DNA of 64,000 nucleotides from NCBI RefSeq assembly GCF_026191725.2, contig NZ_CP120863.1:724001-788000 (forward strand), given 5' to 3'. The DNA is from Roseibium porphyridii (lineage in GTDB: Bacteria > Pseudomonadota > Alphaproteobacteria > Rhizobiales > Stappiaceae). Numbering within the stretch: position 1 is the first letter of the stretch; the number at the start of each line of letters is the position of its first letter. Of this stretch, positions 16,400 through 24,658 are shown piece by piece. Made by a program: the position numbers and the translations under genes. The notes beneath the pieces are model-generated. The model was not told the origin of the DNA. It saw nothing but the letters and a program-made list of their open reading frames with translations, and searched no databases.

Positions 16400-16642
16400 G
16401 TGAAGCTGGAACTGCCTGCTCAGAACATCTCCCGAAGGCAGATCACACCGGGTCGTCCCGCAGCAGCAGACGGCCCGTTGAAACTTTGTTCGGCTTTAGC
16501 TCTTAAAAGAAGCAAACCTTCGCTCCAGTCCTGATGGCTTGCGAGTGCCTTGATTGCGTGCACGCAGTCGGACTTGTTGCCTGCGTATTGCACTCCTGCG
16601 ACTTGTGACAGTATCGTAACGGCAATGCCGAGGGAGGAAGGC

Positions 16643-18391
16643 ATGCGCGATCATGAACATGTGAGCGAGATCGACCGGGTTCTAAATGGTTTTGAAACTG
16701 GCCGGGACGGGCTTGTCTCGCAAAGCTGGCGCCGTTGCGTTGAAACCTACGGCATGGACCCGACGCGTCCTGAGCCGGCGCACATTGTTACTGCCGATCA
16801 GCTTCGCGAACACCAGGAACAGTCTGAACGTCTGATTGCGACAGCCCGGTCCGGCCTCCAAAGTCTTTTCAAGCAGGTTGCCGGTCAGAATTATGTCCTC
16901 TTGCTCGCGGATGCGAAGGGCATCTGCGTGGACTTCTTCGGCGATCCGCGGTTTGAAGACGAGTTGAGACTGGCTGGACTCTATCTAGGGTCGGACTGGT
17001 CGGAAGAGCTTGCGGGGACCTGTGGTGTTGGTTCTTGTCTTGTTACCGGCGAGGCAGTGACGATCCATCAAAGTGATCATTTCGGGTTTGCGCATACGCC
17101 ATTGTCCTGCACGTCTGCGCCGATCTACGACACAAGCGGTAATCTTGCAGCTGTTCTTGATGTTTCGTTGCTGCGGTCCCCTTCTCCGAAGTCGAGCCAG
17201 AACCTTGCGATGAACCTCGTCAAGGCATCGGTAAGGCGCGTCGAAATGGCCAACCTCATGGCCATGACACGCCGGGACTGGGTTTTGCGGTTTTCAACAT
17301 CGGCTGAATTCCTGGAAGTCGACCCGGAGGCTGCTGTCGCGCTCGATGAAAACGGCACGATTATCGGCATGACCCACGGGGCCAGAGAGTGTCTGGCGCC
17401 TGAAGGCCGAACCGAGTTGATCGGCACTAGGATCGACATGCATATGGATCTTGATGTCGATGCATTGCCGGATCTCATGCGCGGCCGGCCAACGGAGGAA
17501 CGTGTTCTTCGTCTTCGGGATGGACGAGGCCTCTTTGGGCACGCCATTGCACCACAGTCAGCGCGCCTCCCGCGTCATTCCGAAACGGGCTCCGTTAGCG
17601 GACCTTTGCGTGGCTTCTGCGGTCCTGATCCAATGCTGCGGCAGCTTATGTCGAAGCTCGCACGCCTTGCACCGACGCAAGTCCCATTGCTGCTGTTGGG
17701 AGAAACGGGAACCGGTAAGGAGTATCTTGCACGGGCAATTCATGTGCTCGGTCCTGCCGACAGGTCTTTTCATCTCGTGACCTGTTCAGGATTGAACAGG
17801 TCACAGATCGAAGGATTGCGCAGTGCTGGCGCAGGAACGCTCTTCCTCAAAGGCATTGAAGATCTGGATGCTGACGGTCAAGGTGCCGTGCTGGCATTGT
17901 TGGAATCGCGAGACGATCTGAGGGTGATCGCGTCCACGCGCCAGGACCCCGTCGGACCTCAGGTTGCCCAGTTGATACGGCCGGAACTCTATTTCCGGCT
18001 GGCTGGGGCTGTTCTGCCGGTCACTCCGCTGCGTCATCGCCAGGATTTTGAATGGTTGGTCGACCGTCTCCTGAGACGATCTCCCCGAAACTTCCGTCTT
18101 TCTCCGGCGGCACTTGCCGAACTTCGCGGGCGGGAATGGCGCGGCAATGTTCGAGAACTAGCAACCGCACTTGATGTTGCGATAGCGCTTTCGGAAGGAT
18201 CCGTGATTGATCTGCCGGACTTGCCGCCGCCACCTCTTGCCAGGCACATCGAAACAGACCCGACAGAGGATCTGGAGTCACTTCTCGATGCCTGCAACTG
18301 GAATATGTCCGTTACTGCGCGGCGTCTCGGCGTAAACCGTTCGACAGTTCTGCGACGGGTGCGCAAGGCTGGCCTGTTGCGCAAGACCTGA
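16643..18391 (+). CDS. AcoR-like transcriptional regulator with degenerate sigma-54 AAA+ domain
   Basis: A 582-residue protein with an N-terminal 'SWRRCVETYG' and GAF-type sensory region (residues about 50-210), a linker, an AAA+ domain and a C-terminal Fis-type helix-turn-helix ('NMSVTARRLGVNRSTVLRRVRKAGL'). Walker A is intact (GETGTGKEY, about residue 352), as are 'VIASTRQDP' and 'EWRGNVRELATAL'. However, the segment from the Walker A helix to the Walker B strand is shortened: the GAFTGA loop that touches sigma-54 is absent and Walker B reads GTLFLKGI in place of GTLFLDEI. It is therefore unlikely to open sigma-54 promoters by the usual route. GGGAGG precedes the chosen ATG. The monooxygenase gene follows 150 nt later and is the likely target. 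Confidence 0.85.
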   Translation: MRDHEHVSEIDRVLNGFETGRDGLVSQSWRRCVETYGMDPTRPEPAHIVTADQLREHQEQSERLIATARSGLQSLFKQVAGQNYVLLLADAKGICVDFFGDPRFEDELRLAGLYLGSDWSEELAGTCGVGSCLVTGEAVTIHQSDHFGFAHTPLSCTSAPIYDTSGNLAAVLDVSLLRSPSPKSSQNLAMNLVKASVRRVEMANLMAMTRRDWVLRFSTSAEFLEVDPEAAVALDENGTIIGMTHGARECLAPEGRTELIGTRIDMHMDLDVDALPDLMRGRPTEERVLRLRDGRGLFGHAIAPQSARLPRHSETGSVSGPLRGFCGPDPMLRQLMSKLARLAPTQVPLLLLGETGTGKEYLARAIHVLGPADRSFHLVTCSGLNRSQIEGLRSAGAGTLFLKGIEDLDADGQGAVLALLESRDDLRVIASTRQDPVGPQVAQLIRPELYFRLAGAVLPVTPLRHRQDFEWLVDRLLRRSPRNFRLSPAALAELRGREWRGNVRELATALDVAIALSEGSVIDLPDLPPPPLARHIETDPTEDLESLLDACNWNMSVTARRLGVNRSTVLRRVRKAGLLRKT

Positions 18392-18422
18392 CCCAACTGT
18401 TGCGCGTTGTTGCGCACGCAAC
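18375..18422. promoter_or_regulatory. Triple TGTTGCGC boxes between the AcoR-like regulator and the monooxygenase
   Basis: TGTTGCGC occurs at 18375-18382 (inside the last codons of the regulator gene), 18398-18405 and 18408-18415. The last is part of the inverted repeat GTTGCG-CA-CGCAAC (18409-18422). Repeated GTTGCGC half-sites about 120-165 nt upstream of a start codon are what a Fis-type activator such as AcoR would bind; direct binding is inference. Confidence 0.5.
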
Positions 18423-18541
18423 GCCGCGACCACATTCGAGCGTCTAAATCACGCAAAGGATCACTGCTTGATGGCAAGTCGATGCTGCCCTCTGCAATGC
18501 TCTCCCATCTGAACAAAGAGCGGTACCGCGGGAGGAATGCA

Positions 18542-20341
18542 ATGCTCGACACACCTTTGATCCACCAGACCGAGACGTTTCTTAAGACGTTTGGCGATGC
18601 CCTTGAAACAGGAAAGATCGATGAAGCGGTGGAGATGTTCCAGGACGATTGCTACTGGCGGGATCTGGTCGCTTTCACCTGGAACATCAAAACAGTCGAA
18701 GGCAAGGAGCAGGTCAAAGACCTGCTATCACATCAGCTGGCTTCAACAGCGCCCAGGAACTGGCAACTGGCCGATGGTGAAGTTCCAACGGAAGAAGGCG
18801 GTGTTGTCACAGCCTGGATCCAGTTTGAAACCGCGCTTGCTCGCGGCTATGGACTGCTCAGGCTCAAGGACGGAAAGATCTGGACCCTTCTGACAACGAT
18901 GGTTGAACTCAAGGGGCACGAGGAGCCAAAAGGGTTTGATCGGCCGTTGGGTGCCAAGCACGGTGCAGCAAAGCATCGTACGACCTGGAAGGAGGAGCGG
19001 GAGAATGAGGCGGCGGAACTTGGCTACTCAAGGCAACCGTACTGCGTGATCATAGGCGGCGGGCAGGGCGGAATTGCGCTCGGCGCCCGGCTTCGCCAGC
19101 TCGGTGTGCCGACTATCATCGTGGAAAAGAACGACCGCCCGGGCGATAGCTGGCGCAACCGGTACAAGTCGCTCTGCCTTCATGACCCTGTCTGGTACGA
19201 CCATCTTCCATACATCAAATTCCCCGAGAACTGGCCCGTTTTCAGCCCGAAGGACAAGATCGGGGACTGGTTGGAAATGTACACCAAGGTGATGGAACTG
19301 AATTATTGGACGCGTTCGGTCGCCAAGTCCGCCAAGTATGATGAAGCAGCAAAGGAATGGACTATTGTCGTGGACCGTGACGGCGAAGAAGTCGTCTTGC
19401 GCCCGAAGCAACTCGTCATGGCAACGGGTATGTCGGGCAAAGCAAATATTCCGGTGTTTCCCGGGATGGACAGCTTCAAGGGGGACCAGCAGCATTCGTC
19501 GAAGCATCCGGGCCCGGACGCTTATCGCGGCAAGAAAGCTGTTGTTGTTGGCTCCAACAATTCAGCCCACGACATTTGCGCGGCCCTTTGGGAGGGTGAC
19601 GTCGATGTCACGATGGTCCAGCGCTCGTCGACCCACATTGTAAGGTCCGATACTCTCATGGAGGTCGGTCTTGGGGCGCTTTATTCCGAAGAGGCCGTAC
19701 GGGCAGGTGTGACGACAGAAAAAGCCGATCTCATATTTGCGTCGTTGCCCTACAGGATCCTGCACGAGTTCCAGATCCCTGCTTATGCAGAGATGAAGAA
19801 ACGCGATGCCGATTTCTATGATGGTCTTGAAAAAGCTGGATTCTGGCTCGATTGGGGCGACGACGACAGCGGCCTCTTCATGAAATATCTGCGCCGTGGC
19901 TCCGGGTACTATATCGATATCGGTGCCAGCCAGCTCATCATTGACGGTGAAATCAAGTTGAAGCGCGGTCAGGTTACTGAAGTTGTTGAAGACGGGGTGG
20001 TTCTGAGCGACGGGTCCAAACTGGAGGCGGATCTGATCGTCTATGCGACCGGCTATGGGTCCATGAACGGCTGGGTTGCCGATTTGATGGGACAGGATAT
20101 GGCCGATAAGGTCGGCAAGGTCTGGGGACTTGGTTCAAGCACCACCAAAGATCCAGGCCCCTGGGAAGGCGAACAACGAAACATGTGGAAGCCGACCCAA
20201 CAGGAAGCGTTGTGGTTCCATGGTGGCAATCTTCACCAGTCCCGCCACTACTCGCAGTTTCTGGCGCTGCAGCTGAAAGCGCGGATGGAAGGTTTACCTA
20301 CTCCGGTCTATGGCCTCCAAAGTGTGCATCATCTGGCCTGA
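18542..20341 (+). CDS. Flavin-dependent monooxygenase with N-terminal NTF2-like domain
   Basis: A 599-residue fusion. Residues 1-135 form an NTF2/SnoaL-like domain ('FLKTFGDALETGKIDEAVEMFQDDCYWRDL'). From about 160 on there is a class B flavoprotein monooxygenase: the FAD motif 'VIIGGGQGGIALGARL' (about 168-183), 'WRNRYKSLCLHDP', and a second nucleotide motif 'AVVVGSNNSAHDICAAL' (about 333-349) for NADPH. 'LIVYATGYGS' near the C-terminus is the conserved ATG motif. It probably oxygenates a small organic substrate. A strong ribosome site (GGGAGGA) fixes the ATG at 18542. It follows the AcoR-like regulator and ends at a hairpin. Confidence 0.88.
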   Translation: MLDTPLIHQTETFLKTFGDALETGKIDEAVEMFQDDCYWRDLVAFTWNIKTVEGKEQVKDLLSHQLASTAPRNWQLADGEVPTEEGGVVTAWIQFETALARGYGLLRLKDGKIWTLLTTMVELKGHEEPKGFDRPLGAKHGAAKHRTTWKEERENEAAELGYSRQPYCVIIGGGQGGIALGARLRQLGVPTIIVEKNDRPGDSWRNRYKSLCLHDPVWYDHLPYIKFPENWPVFSPKDKIGDWLEMYTKVMELNYWTRSVAKSAKYDEAAKEWTIVVDRDGEEVVLRPKQLVMATGMSGKANIPVFPGMDSFKGDQQHSSKHPGPDAYRGKKAVVVGSNNSAHDICAALWEGDVDVTMVQRSSTHIVRSDTLMEVGLGALYSEEAVRAGVTTEKADLIFASLPYRILHEFQIPAYAEMKKRDADFYDGLEKAGFWLDWGDDDSGLFMKYLRRGSGYYIDIGASQLIIDGEIKLKRGQVTEVVEDGVVLSDGSKLEADLIVYATGYGSMNGWVADLMGQDMADKVGKVWGLGSSTTKDPGPWEGEQRNMWKPTQQEALWFHGGNLHQSRHYSQFLALQLKARMEGLPTPVYGLQSVHHLA

Positions 20342-20350
20342 TCAAAGAAA

Positions 20351-20376
20351 GCGGCCCGCACGATTGGGCGGGCCGC
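20351..20376 (+). terminator. Stem-loop after the monooxygenase gene
   Basis: GCGGCCCGC (20351-20359) pairs with GCGGGCCGC (20368-20376), 8-nt loop, followed by AAACAAAA and no T-run. It is a strong stem 10 nt after the stop, consistent with a transcript end. Confidence 0.55.
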
Positions 20377-20461
20377 AAACAAAATCGACTTCAACAATTT
20401 AGCCAATGAAACCGGTAAGCGCTCTTTCGCTGTTGGCACAGATTTCGAACGGAAACTGACT

Positions 20462-21292
20462 CTAGTAAGAGCACTTGATCAGTTTGATGCCACTCGGAAG
20501 CTTGGTGTTCTCATCTCCGCAAGCGCCAAGAATGCGGCTGGGATCTAGATTGGTGGCTCCCGTCAGATCCGCACCGACAAGGCGTGTTCTACGGAGCAGC
20601 GCGCCATCGAAATCAACGCCCGTCAAATTCGCACCTGTCAAATCTGCACTGACAAGGCGGACGCCGCTAAAATCTGCATCCGCAAAATTGGTGTTGTGTG
20701 CCTTGATGCGGTCGAGCTTAGCCTGGCGAAGTCGGGCATTTTCAAAATTGGCGTTGCTCAGGTCGACGCGCTCCAGGTTGACCTCGTCCATTTTTGCGCC
20801 TTTGAAGGACGCATTTTCAGCAACTGATCTGATGAAAGAGGCATTTCTGATATCCGAACCATCGAACACGGTGCCGGTCAGGATGGTCGTGTTGAGGTCG
20901 GCTTCGCGAAGGTCGGTGTCCTCAAACTTGGCATTGCTCAAGTTTGCTTTTTCCAGATCGACGGAGCGCATGGTTGCGTCTGTAAAGTCACTGCCGGAAA
21001 AATCCGCGCGCTCAGCCTCCGCTCTGCGGAAATCCGCTCTTTGGAAATTCGCATTCGGGAGGATCGCTTCTTTGAGATCGACCTCGCGAAGGTTGGCACG
21101 GCTGAAGTCTGCATTTTCGACATTTAAGAACCTGAGTTCGGCCAGACGCAGATCGCAGCTCGGGCATCCGCCCTTTTCCTTGATCTCCGCCATACGTTTC
21201 AGGTCATTTTCGGCGAACGCGCTGTTTGAAACCGCAAATAGCGCGAAGGCGCTGAGGCAGCCTGCCAGAATTTGGAATACCTTGTCGCCCAT
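20462..21292 (-). CDS. Exported pentapeptide-repeat protein
   Basis: A 276-residue protein with a signal peptide (residues 1-27, ending SNSAFA), a short charged segment with 'GGCPSCDL', and then about 40 tandem pentapeptides of the A(D/N)LXX pattern (for example 'ADFSRANLREVDLKEA') running to near residue 250. Such repeats fold into a right-handed quadrilateral beta-helix. The C-terminus has two further Cys ('GACGDENTKLPSGIKLIKCSY'). Most characterised members with known activity are cytosolic; this one should be periplasmic or surface-located. The function is unknown. The Cys pair before the repeats suggests a disulfide cap, as in the 'GCxxCxL' subgroup of these proteins. Confidence 0.85.
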   Translation of the reverse strand: MGDKVFQILAGCLSAFALFAVSNSAFAENDLKRMAEIKEKGGCPSCDLRLAELRFLNVENADFSRANLREVDLKEAILPNANFQRADFRRAEAERADFSGSDFTDATMRSVDLEKANLSNAKFEDTDLREADLNTTILTGTVFDGSDIRNASFIRSVAENASFKGAKMDEVNLERVDLSNANFENARLRQAKLDRIKAHNTNFADADFSGVRLVSADLTGANLTGVDFDGALLRRTRLVGADLTGATNLDPSRILGACGDENTKLPSGIKLIKCSY

Positions 21293-21721
21293 TGCTCATC
21301 CCTTTTTGAATGCTTCTTTTAAAAATAGGTCTCCAAAACGGCAGTTTAAGGACCGCTGCACCCCACAAGACCGGAAAAATATGAAAAAGAAATGTGATGG
21401 ACGTCAAGAAGCGCCGGATTTGTCCAACGTGTGAAGTGATTTGCTATGGGGAAATGAGCAACCGGGAGGACGCGGAGGGAAGAAGCGGGCGGGGTCGCAG
21501 GTGCCCGCTTCTTCCGTCACAAAAGCGCTGACGACGCACAACCTGACAATCAGCGTGCCAATTCATTCGCAAAAGCCTTGCCAGTTTGAATTTGTCAAAA
21601 AAGCATCAAGATATAGCCATGCGGCGCTCCCGCAGCACTAGATACTGATTTCATTTAGGATTGCTTCACCAGTCATGCATTGCAATTTGCAAGGCTGCCT
21701 GCAAATACGGTTAGCAAAGGG
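21293..21721. other. Intergenic stretch with nothing recognised
   Basis: 429 bp between the leftward pentapeptide gene and the end of the leftward patatin gene. It should contain the promoter of the pentapeptide gene near 21300-21400. A 66-codon open frame (21441-21641) lacks a ribosome site and looks spurious. Confidence 0.5.
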
Positions 21722-22735
21722 TTAAGAGAATTCCGACCGCAGGTCGATGGTCGACCGTGTGCCGATGTCGTCGTAATGCGTGTCCAGCCACTGTTTGGCA
21801 GTTTCGCGCCCGAGGTCCCGTAATTCGGTCAGGAAACTCCATTCGGCGTTGAGTTTGGACGATGCCTGAAGCGGTTTCAGTTCGCTGGCAAATATCCGAT
21901 GCATATGAACCTTGGTGTATTCCTCATCGGACAGTTTGCCGTCCTCAATAAGCCGAGTGACGAAATCAATCGCGCGCAATTCCCGAAGCAACGTTGAATT
22001 GAAAGTGATCTCATTCAATCGGTTGACGATTTCCCGCGCGGTTTTGGGTACTTGTTTGCGCTCGAGCGGATTGATCTGGATAAGAACAACGTCCGGGGTG
22101 TCCGTGTTGTAGAACAGCGGATAAAGGGGTGGATTGCCCATGAAGCCCCCGTCCCAGTAAGGCTCTCCTTCAATCTCGACCGCCTGGAAGAGTTGGGGAA
22201 GACAGGCTGAGGCCATTACCGCATCAATCGTGACCTCCTTTTCGCTGAAGATCCGGATCTTACCCGTAAAAACGTTGGTTGCAGCTATGAACAGTTTGAG
22301 TCCCGAACAACAGTGCACTTTCTCGAAGTCGACAATGTCGTCGACAACGTCCCGGAGCGGATTCATGTTCAGCGGATTGAACTCATAGGGAGAGGCGAAG
22401 CGCGACATGACGTCGAAATAAAGATAGCTCGGCGAATGATCGAGGCTCCATTCTCCCAGCAAAATGTCGAGTGGTGAACGCTGTATAGGGCTGAACTGAG
22501 CGCGTGCGCTGACCTCGCGCCAGAAGGCTTCGAGACTGACCCTGGCCCCTTCTTCTCCGCCTGCCTCCATACCGCTGGCCATGACAACGGCATTCATGGC
22601 ACCGGCGGATGTGCCTGTGATGGCATCCACTGCAAAGCGGCTGTCTTCCAGGAACCAGTCGAGCACACCCCAGGTGAAAGCGCCGTGAGCGCCGCCACCT
22701 TGAAGGGCGAGATTTATTTTCTTGGGCGAGGCCAC
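21722..22735 (-). CDS. Patatin-like phospholipase
   Basis: A 337-residue serine lipid hydrolase. The oxyanion motif LQGGGAHGAF spans residues 11-20, the nucleophile elbow is G41-T-S43-A-G45, and the dyad aspartate is in 'YWDGGFMGNPPLYPL' at about residue 195. No signal peptide or membrane anchor is visible. It follows the 3-hydroxybutyrate dehydrogenase gene by 40 nt on the same strand. Because patatin-like enzymes include intracellular PHB depolymerase-like proteins, a role in polyhydroxybutyrate or membrane lipid turnover is plausible but not shown. Confidence 0.9.
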   Translation of the reverse strand: MASPKKINLALQGGGAHGAFTWGVLDWFLEDSRFAVDAITGTSAGAMNAVVMASGMEAGGEEGARVSLEAFWREVSARAQFSPIQRSPLDILLGEWSLDHSPSYLYFDVMSRFASPYEFNPLNMNPLRDVVDDIVDFEKVHCCSGLKLFIAATNVFTGKIRIFSEKEVTIDAVMASACLPQLFQAVEIEGEPYWDGGFMGNPPLYPLFYNTDTPDVVLIQINPLERKQVPKTAREIVNRLNEITFNSTLLRELRAIDFVTRLIEDGKLSDEEYTKVHMHRIFASELKPLQASSKLNAEWSFLTELRDLGRETAKQWLDTHYDDIGTRSTIDLRSEFS

Positions 22736-22775
22736 AGCGGCCCTCCGTGATCAGCTGTCATCGGCCTGACGAGCG

Positions 22776-23558
22776 TTATTGTGCAGTCCAGCCGCCGTCG
22801 ATCGGAAGGATCGACCCTGTAATCGACGCAGCATCATCTGAGCACAGGAAAGTGGCATAAGCGGCAACCTGCTCGATGGTCACGAATTGTTTGGTCGGCT
22901 GGGCCTTCAGAAGAACGTCTTTCTTGACCTCTTCTTCGGTCATATTACGGGCTTTCATAGTGTCGGGGATTTGCCTTTCCACCAATGGCGTCCAAACATA
23001 ACCCGGGCAGATCGCATTGACCGTAATGCCTTGTTCGGCGACTTCCAGGGCAACGGTTTTTGTCAGCCCGGCAATTCCGTGCTTTGCGGCGACATAAGCG
23101 GATTTATATGGCGAGGCGACCAATGCGTGCGCAGAGGCAGTGTTGATAACCCGGCCCCAACCACGCGCTTTCATGCCCGGCAGGGCCGCGCGAACGGCAT
23201 GAAAGGCAGAAGACAGGTTGATGGCGATGATTGCGTCCCACTTGTCGACCGGGAATTCGTCGACGGGAGAGACATGCTGGATGCCCGCATTGTTCACAAG
23301 GATGTCGACGGATCCGAATTCTTTCTCCGCGTCGGAAATCATGGCTGCGATTTCGTCACCGCTCAGCATGTTCGCGCCGGAATAGGTGCAGCGCACACCA
23401 AAATCGGCTTCAACGGCCGCGCGGGTCTTCTCGATCTCGTCTGCATCACCGAGGCCGTTGATCACCACACTGGCACCCTTTGCCGCAAATGCTCTGGCGC
23501 ACCCAAGGCCAATACCGGATGTGGAGCCGGTTACGACGGCGGTTTTGTTGGCAAGCAT
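22776..23558 (-). CDS. bdhA: 3-hydroxybutyrate dehydrogenase
   Basis: A 260-residue SDR that interconverts D-3-hydroxybutyrate and acetoacetate with NAD. Motifs: TGSTSGIG (10-17), NNAG (89-92), Ser142, Tyr155-x-x-x-Lys159. The specific BdhA blocks 'SAHALVASPYKSAYVAAKHGIAG', 'NAICPGYVWTPLVERQIPD' and 'FLCSDDAASITGSILPIDGGWTAQ' distinguish it from general SDRs. It is the first gene of an apparent two-gene unit with the patatin phospholipase, which fits mobilisation of stored PHB. Confidence 0.92.
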   Translation of the reverse strand: MLANKTAVVTGSTSGIGLGCARAFAAKGASVVINGLGDADEIEKTRAAVEADFGVRCTYSGANMLSGDEIAAMISDAEKEFGSVDILVNNAGIQHVSPVDEFPVDKWDAIIAINLSSAFHAVRAALPGMKARGWGRVINTASAHALVASPYKSAYVAAKHGIAGLTKTVALEVAEQGITVNAICPGYVWTPLVERQIPDTMKARNMTEEEVKKDVLLKAQPTKQFVTIEQVAAYATFLCSDDAASITGSILPIDGGWTAQ

Positions 23559-23693
23559 TCAAGATCTCCCGATGAGAAAAACAGTTGCCCAACATTCGAC
23601 CAGTTCACGCCGCGCTGCAACATCGGAATGATGAAAAGTGATTGCGGCGTCCCAAAAGCTCGGTTCATTGCGGCGTGCGGCTTCGAATGCCGA

Positions 23694-24581
23694 CTAACGC
23701 CGATCCATCCGGTTTGCTCCGGCCAGTGCTTTGCGCGCTTTGGCTCGCGCGGCAGATTTTATTTCATCCGCCATTGTGTAGTCCTCGGTTTTCAACCCGA
23801 GTTTTTCAGCAAAGCGCTCACGAATTAATCCATAAAACGTCGCGTGGAGGCTGGCGAAGATCCAGACAAAAATGAGCATGGTCCCCATGGGGAATATGGC
23901 AGATCTGATTTGCGGCCAAAGTTCACTGGCTGGCAACAAACCGTCGCTGATGCTGAGCAACAAGCCCCACATTGCGATCAGAAATCCAGCCAGAAGGCTC
24001 ATGACGAGGGCTGCAAATGCCATGGCCCAGCCAAGTCCTGATGTCGCCCGCCAGCTTTCTTTCAAGGTGAGGGGATCGTCGACGGCTGCGGCGGGTAACA
24101 CCACAGACAAGCGCTGGACCACCATGAGCGCAATGAAGGGCGCCAGAAAAAGCAGCAACAGTCCGAAGCCGGCTGTCACGGCCGCCAGCAAGGAGGCAAC
24201 AATGACAAGGGGTATCAGCGAGAGCATGCCGATCAGCCCCAGGATAATCTGGTTGAGAATGACGCGAATGGTGCGTTTGCCGAACACGATCGGAAAATCG
24301 TTGGCTTCAATCAGTATGCGGCGGACATAGGCAATCGCGATTGAAAACCCGACCAGCAGGTTGGCGATCGCTGCGAGCGCACGCAATGCTCCTTCGTCGG
24401 CTTCGGCCACCGGTTCGGTCATGTAGGAAACAGTCTTGAAGCCACTTTCTGGCATCAAGGTGCCACCAATTGCGAAATTGAGTGCAATTAGAAGAAGAAT
24501 ATAGGCCCAGCCGGTTTTGAGAAGCGTGCCGACATTGTGCTGCGCCAAGGAAAAAGACCGTTCCAGCACGGTAATGAACAT
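23694..24581 (-). CDS. Multi-pass membrane protein, paralogue 1
   Basis: A 295-residue protein with about six hydrophobic helices. It begins 'MFITVLERSFSLAQHNVGTLLKTGWAYILLL' and has a cytosolic-looking loop 'AYVRRILIEANDFPIVFGKRTIR' after helix 2. No functional motif is recognised. The organisation (N-terminal amphipathic stretch, helix, exposed segment, helix, basic loop, then paired long helices) is repeated in the next upstream gene, suggesting an old tandem duplication. The C-terminal tail is basic (AARAKARKALAGANRMDRR). Confidence 0.65.
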   Translation of the reverse strand: MFITVLERSFSLAQHNVGTLLKTGWAYILLLIALNFAIGGTLMPESGFKTVSYMTEPVAEADEGALRALAAIANLLVGFSIAIAYVRRILIEANDFPIVFGKRTIRVILNQIILGLIGMLSLIPLVIVASLLAAVTAGFGLLLLFLAPFIALMVVQRLSVVLPAAAVDDPLTLKESWRATSGLGWAMAFAALVMSLLAGFLIAMWGLLLSISDGLLPASELWPQIRSAIFPMGTMLIFVWIFASLHATFYGLIRERFAEKLGLKTEDYTMADEIKSAARAKARKALAGANRMDRR

Positions 24582-24658
24582 ATCCTGCTCCCGGATAGAC
24601 CGCTGTCATCGCCCAAGGTAGGGATTCTGGCCGATAAACACCAGATAGGGTGTCCTTG

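Noticed and set aside
18472..18488. Possible sigma-54 promoter (TGGCA...GC) before the monooxygenase
   Set aside because: The spacing between GG and GC is one base short of the invariant 10, and the regulator lacks GAFTGA.
20475..21434. 319-codon plus-strand frame rich in Ser, Arg and Ala
   Set aside because: Reverse complement of the pentapeptide repeats; the periodic composition comes from the repeat on the other strand.
22887..23828. Long plus-strand open frame of 313 codons opposite bdhA
   Set aside because: It mirrors the bdhA gene on the other strand; its translation has no family resemblance, and bdhA has full SDR motifs.
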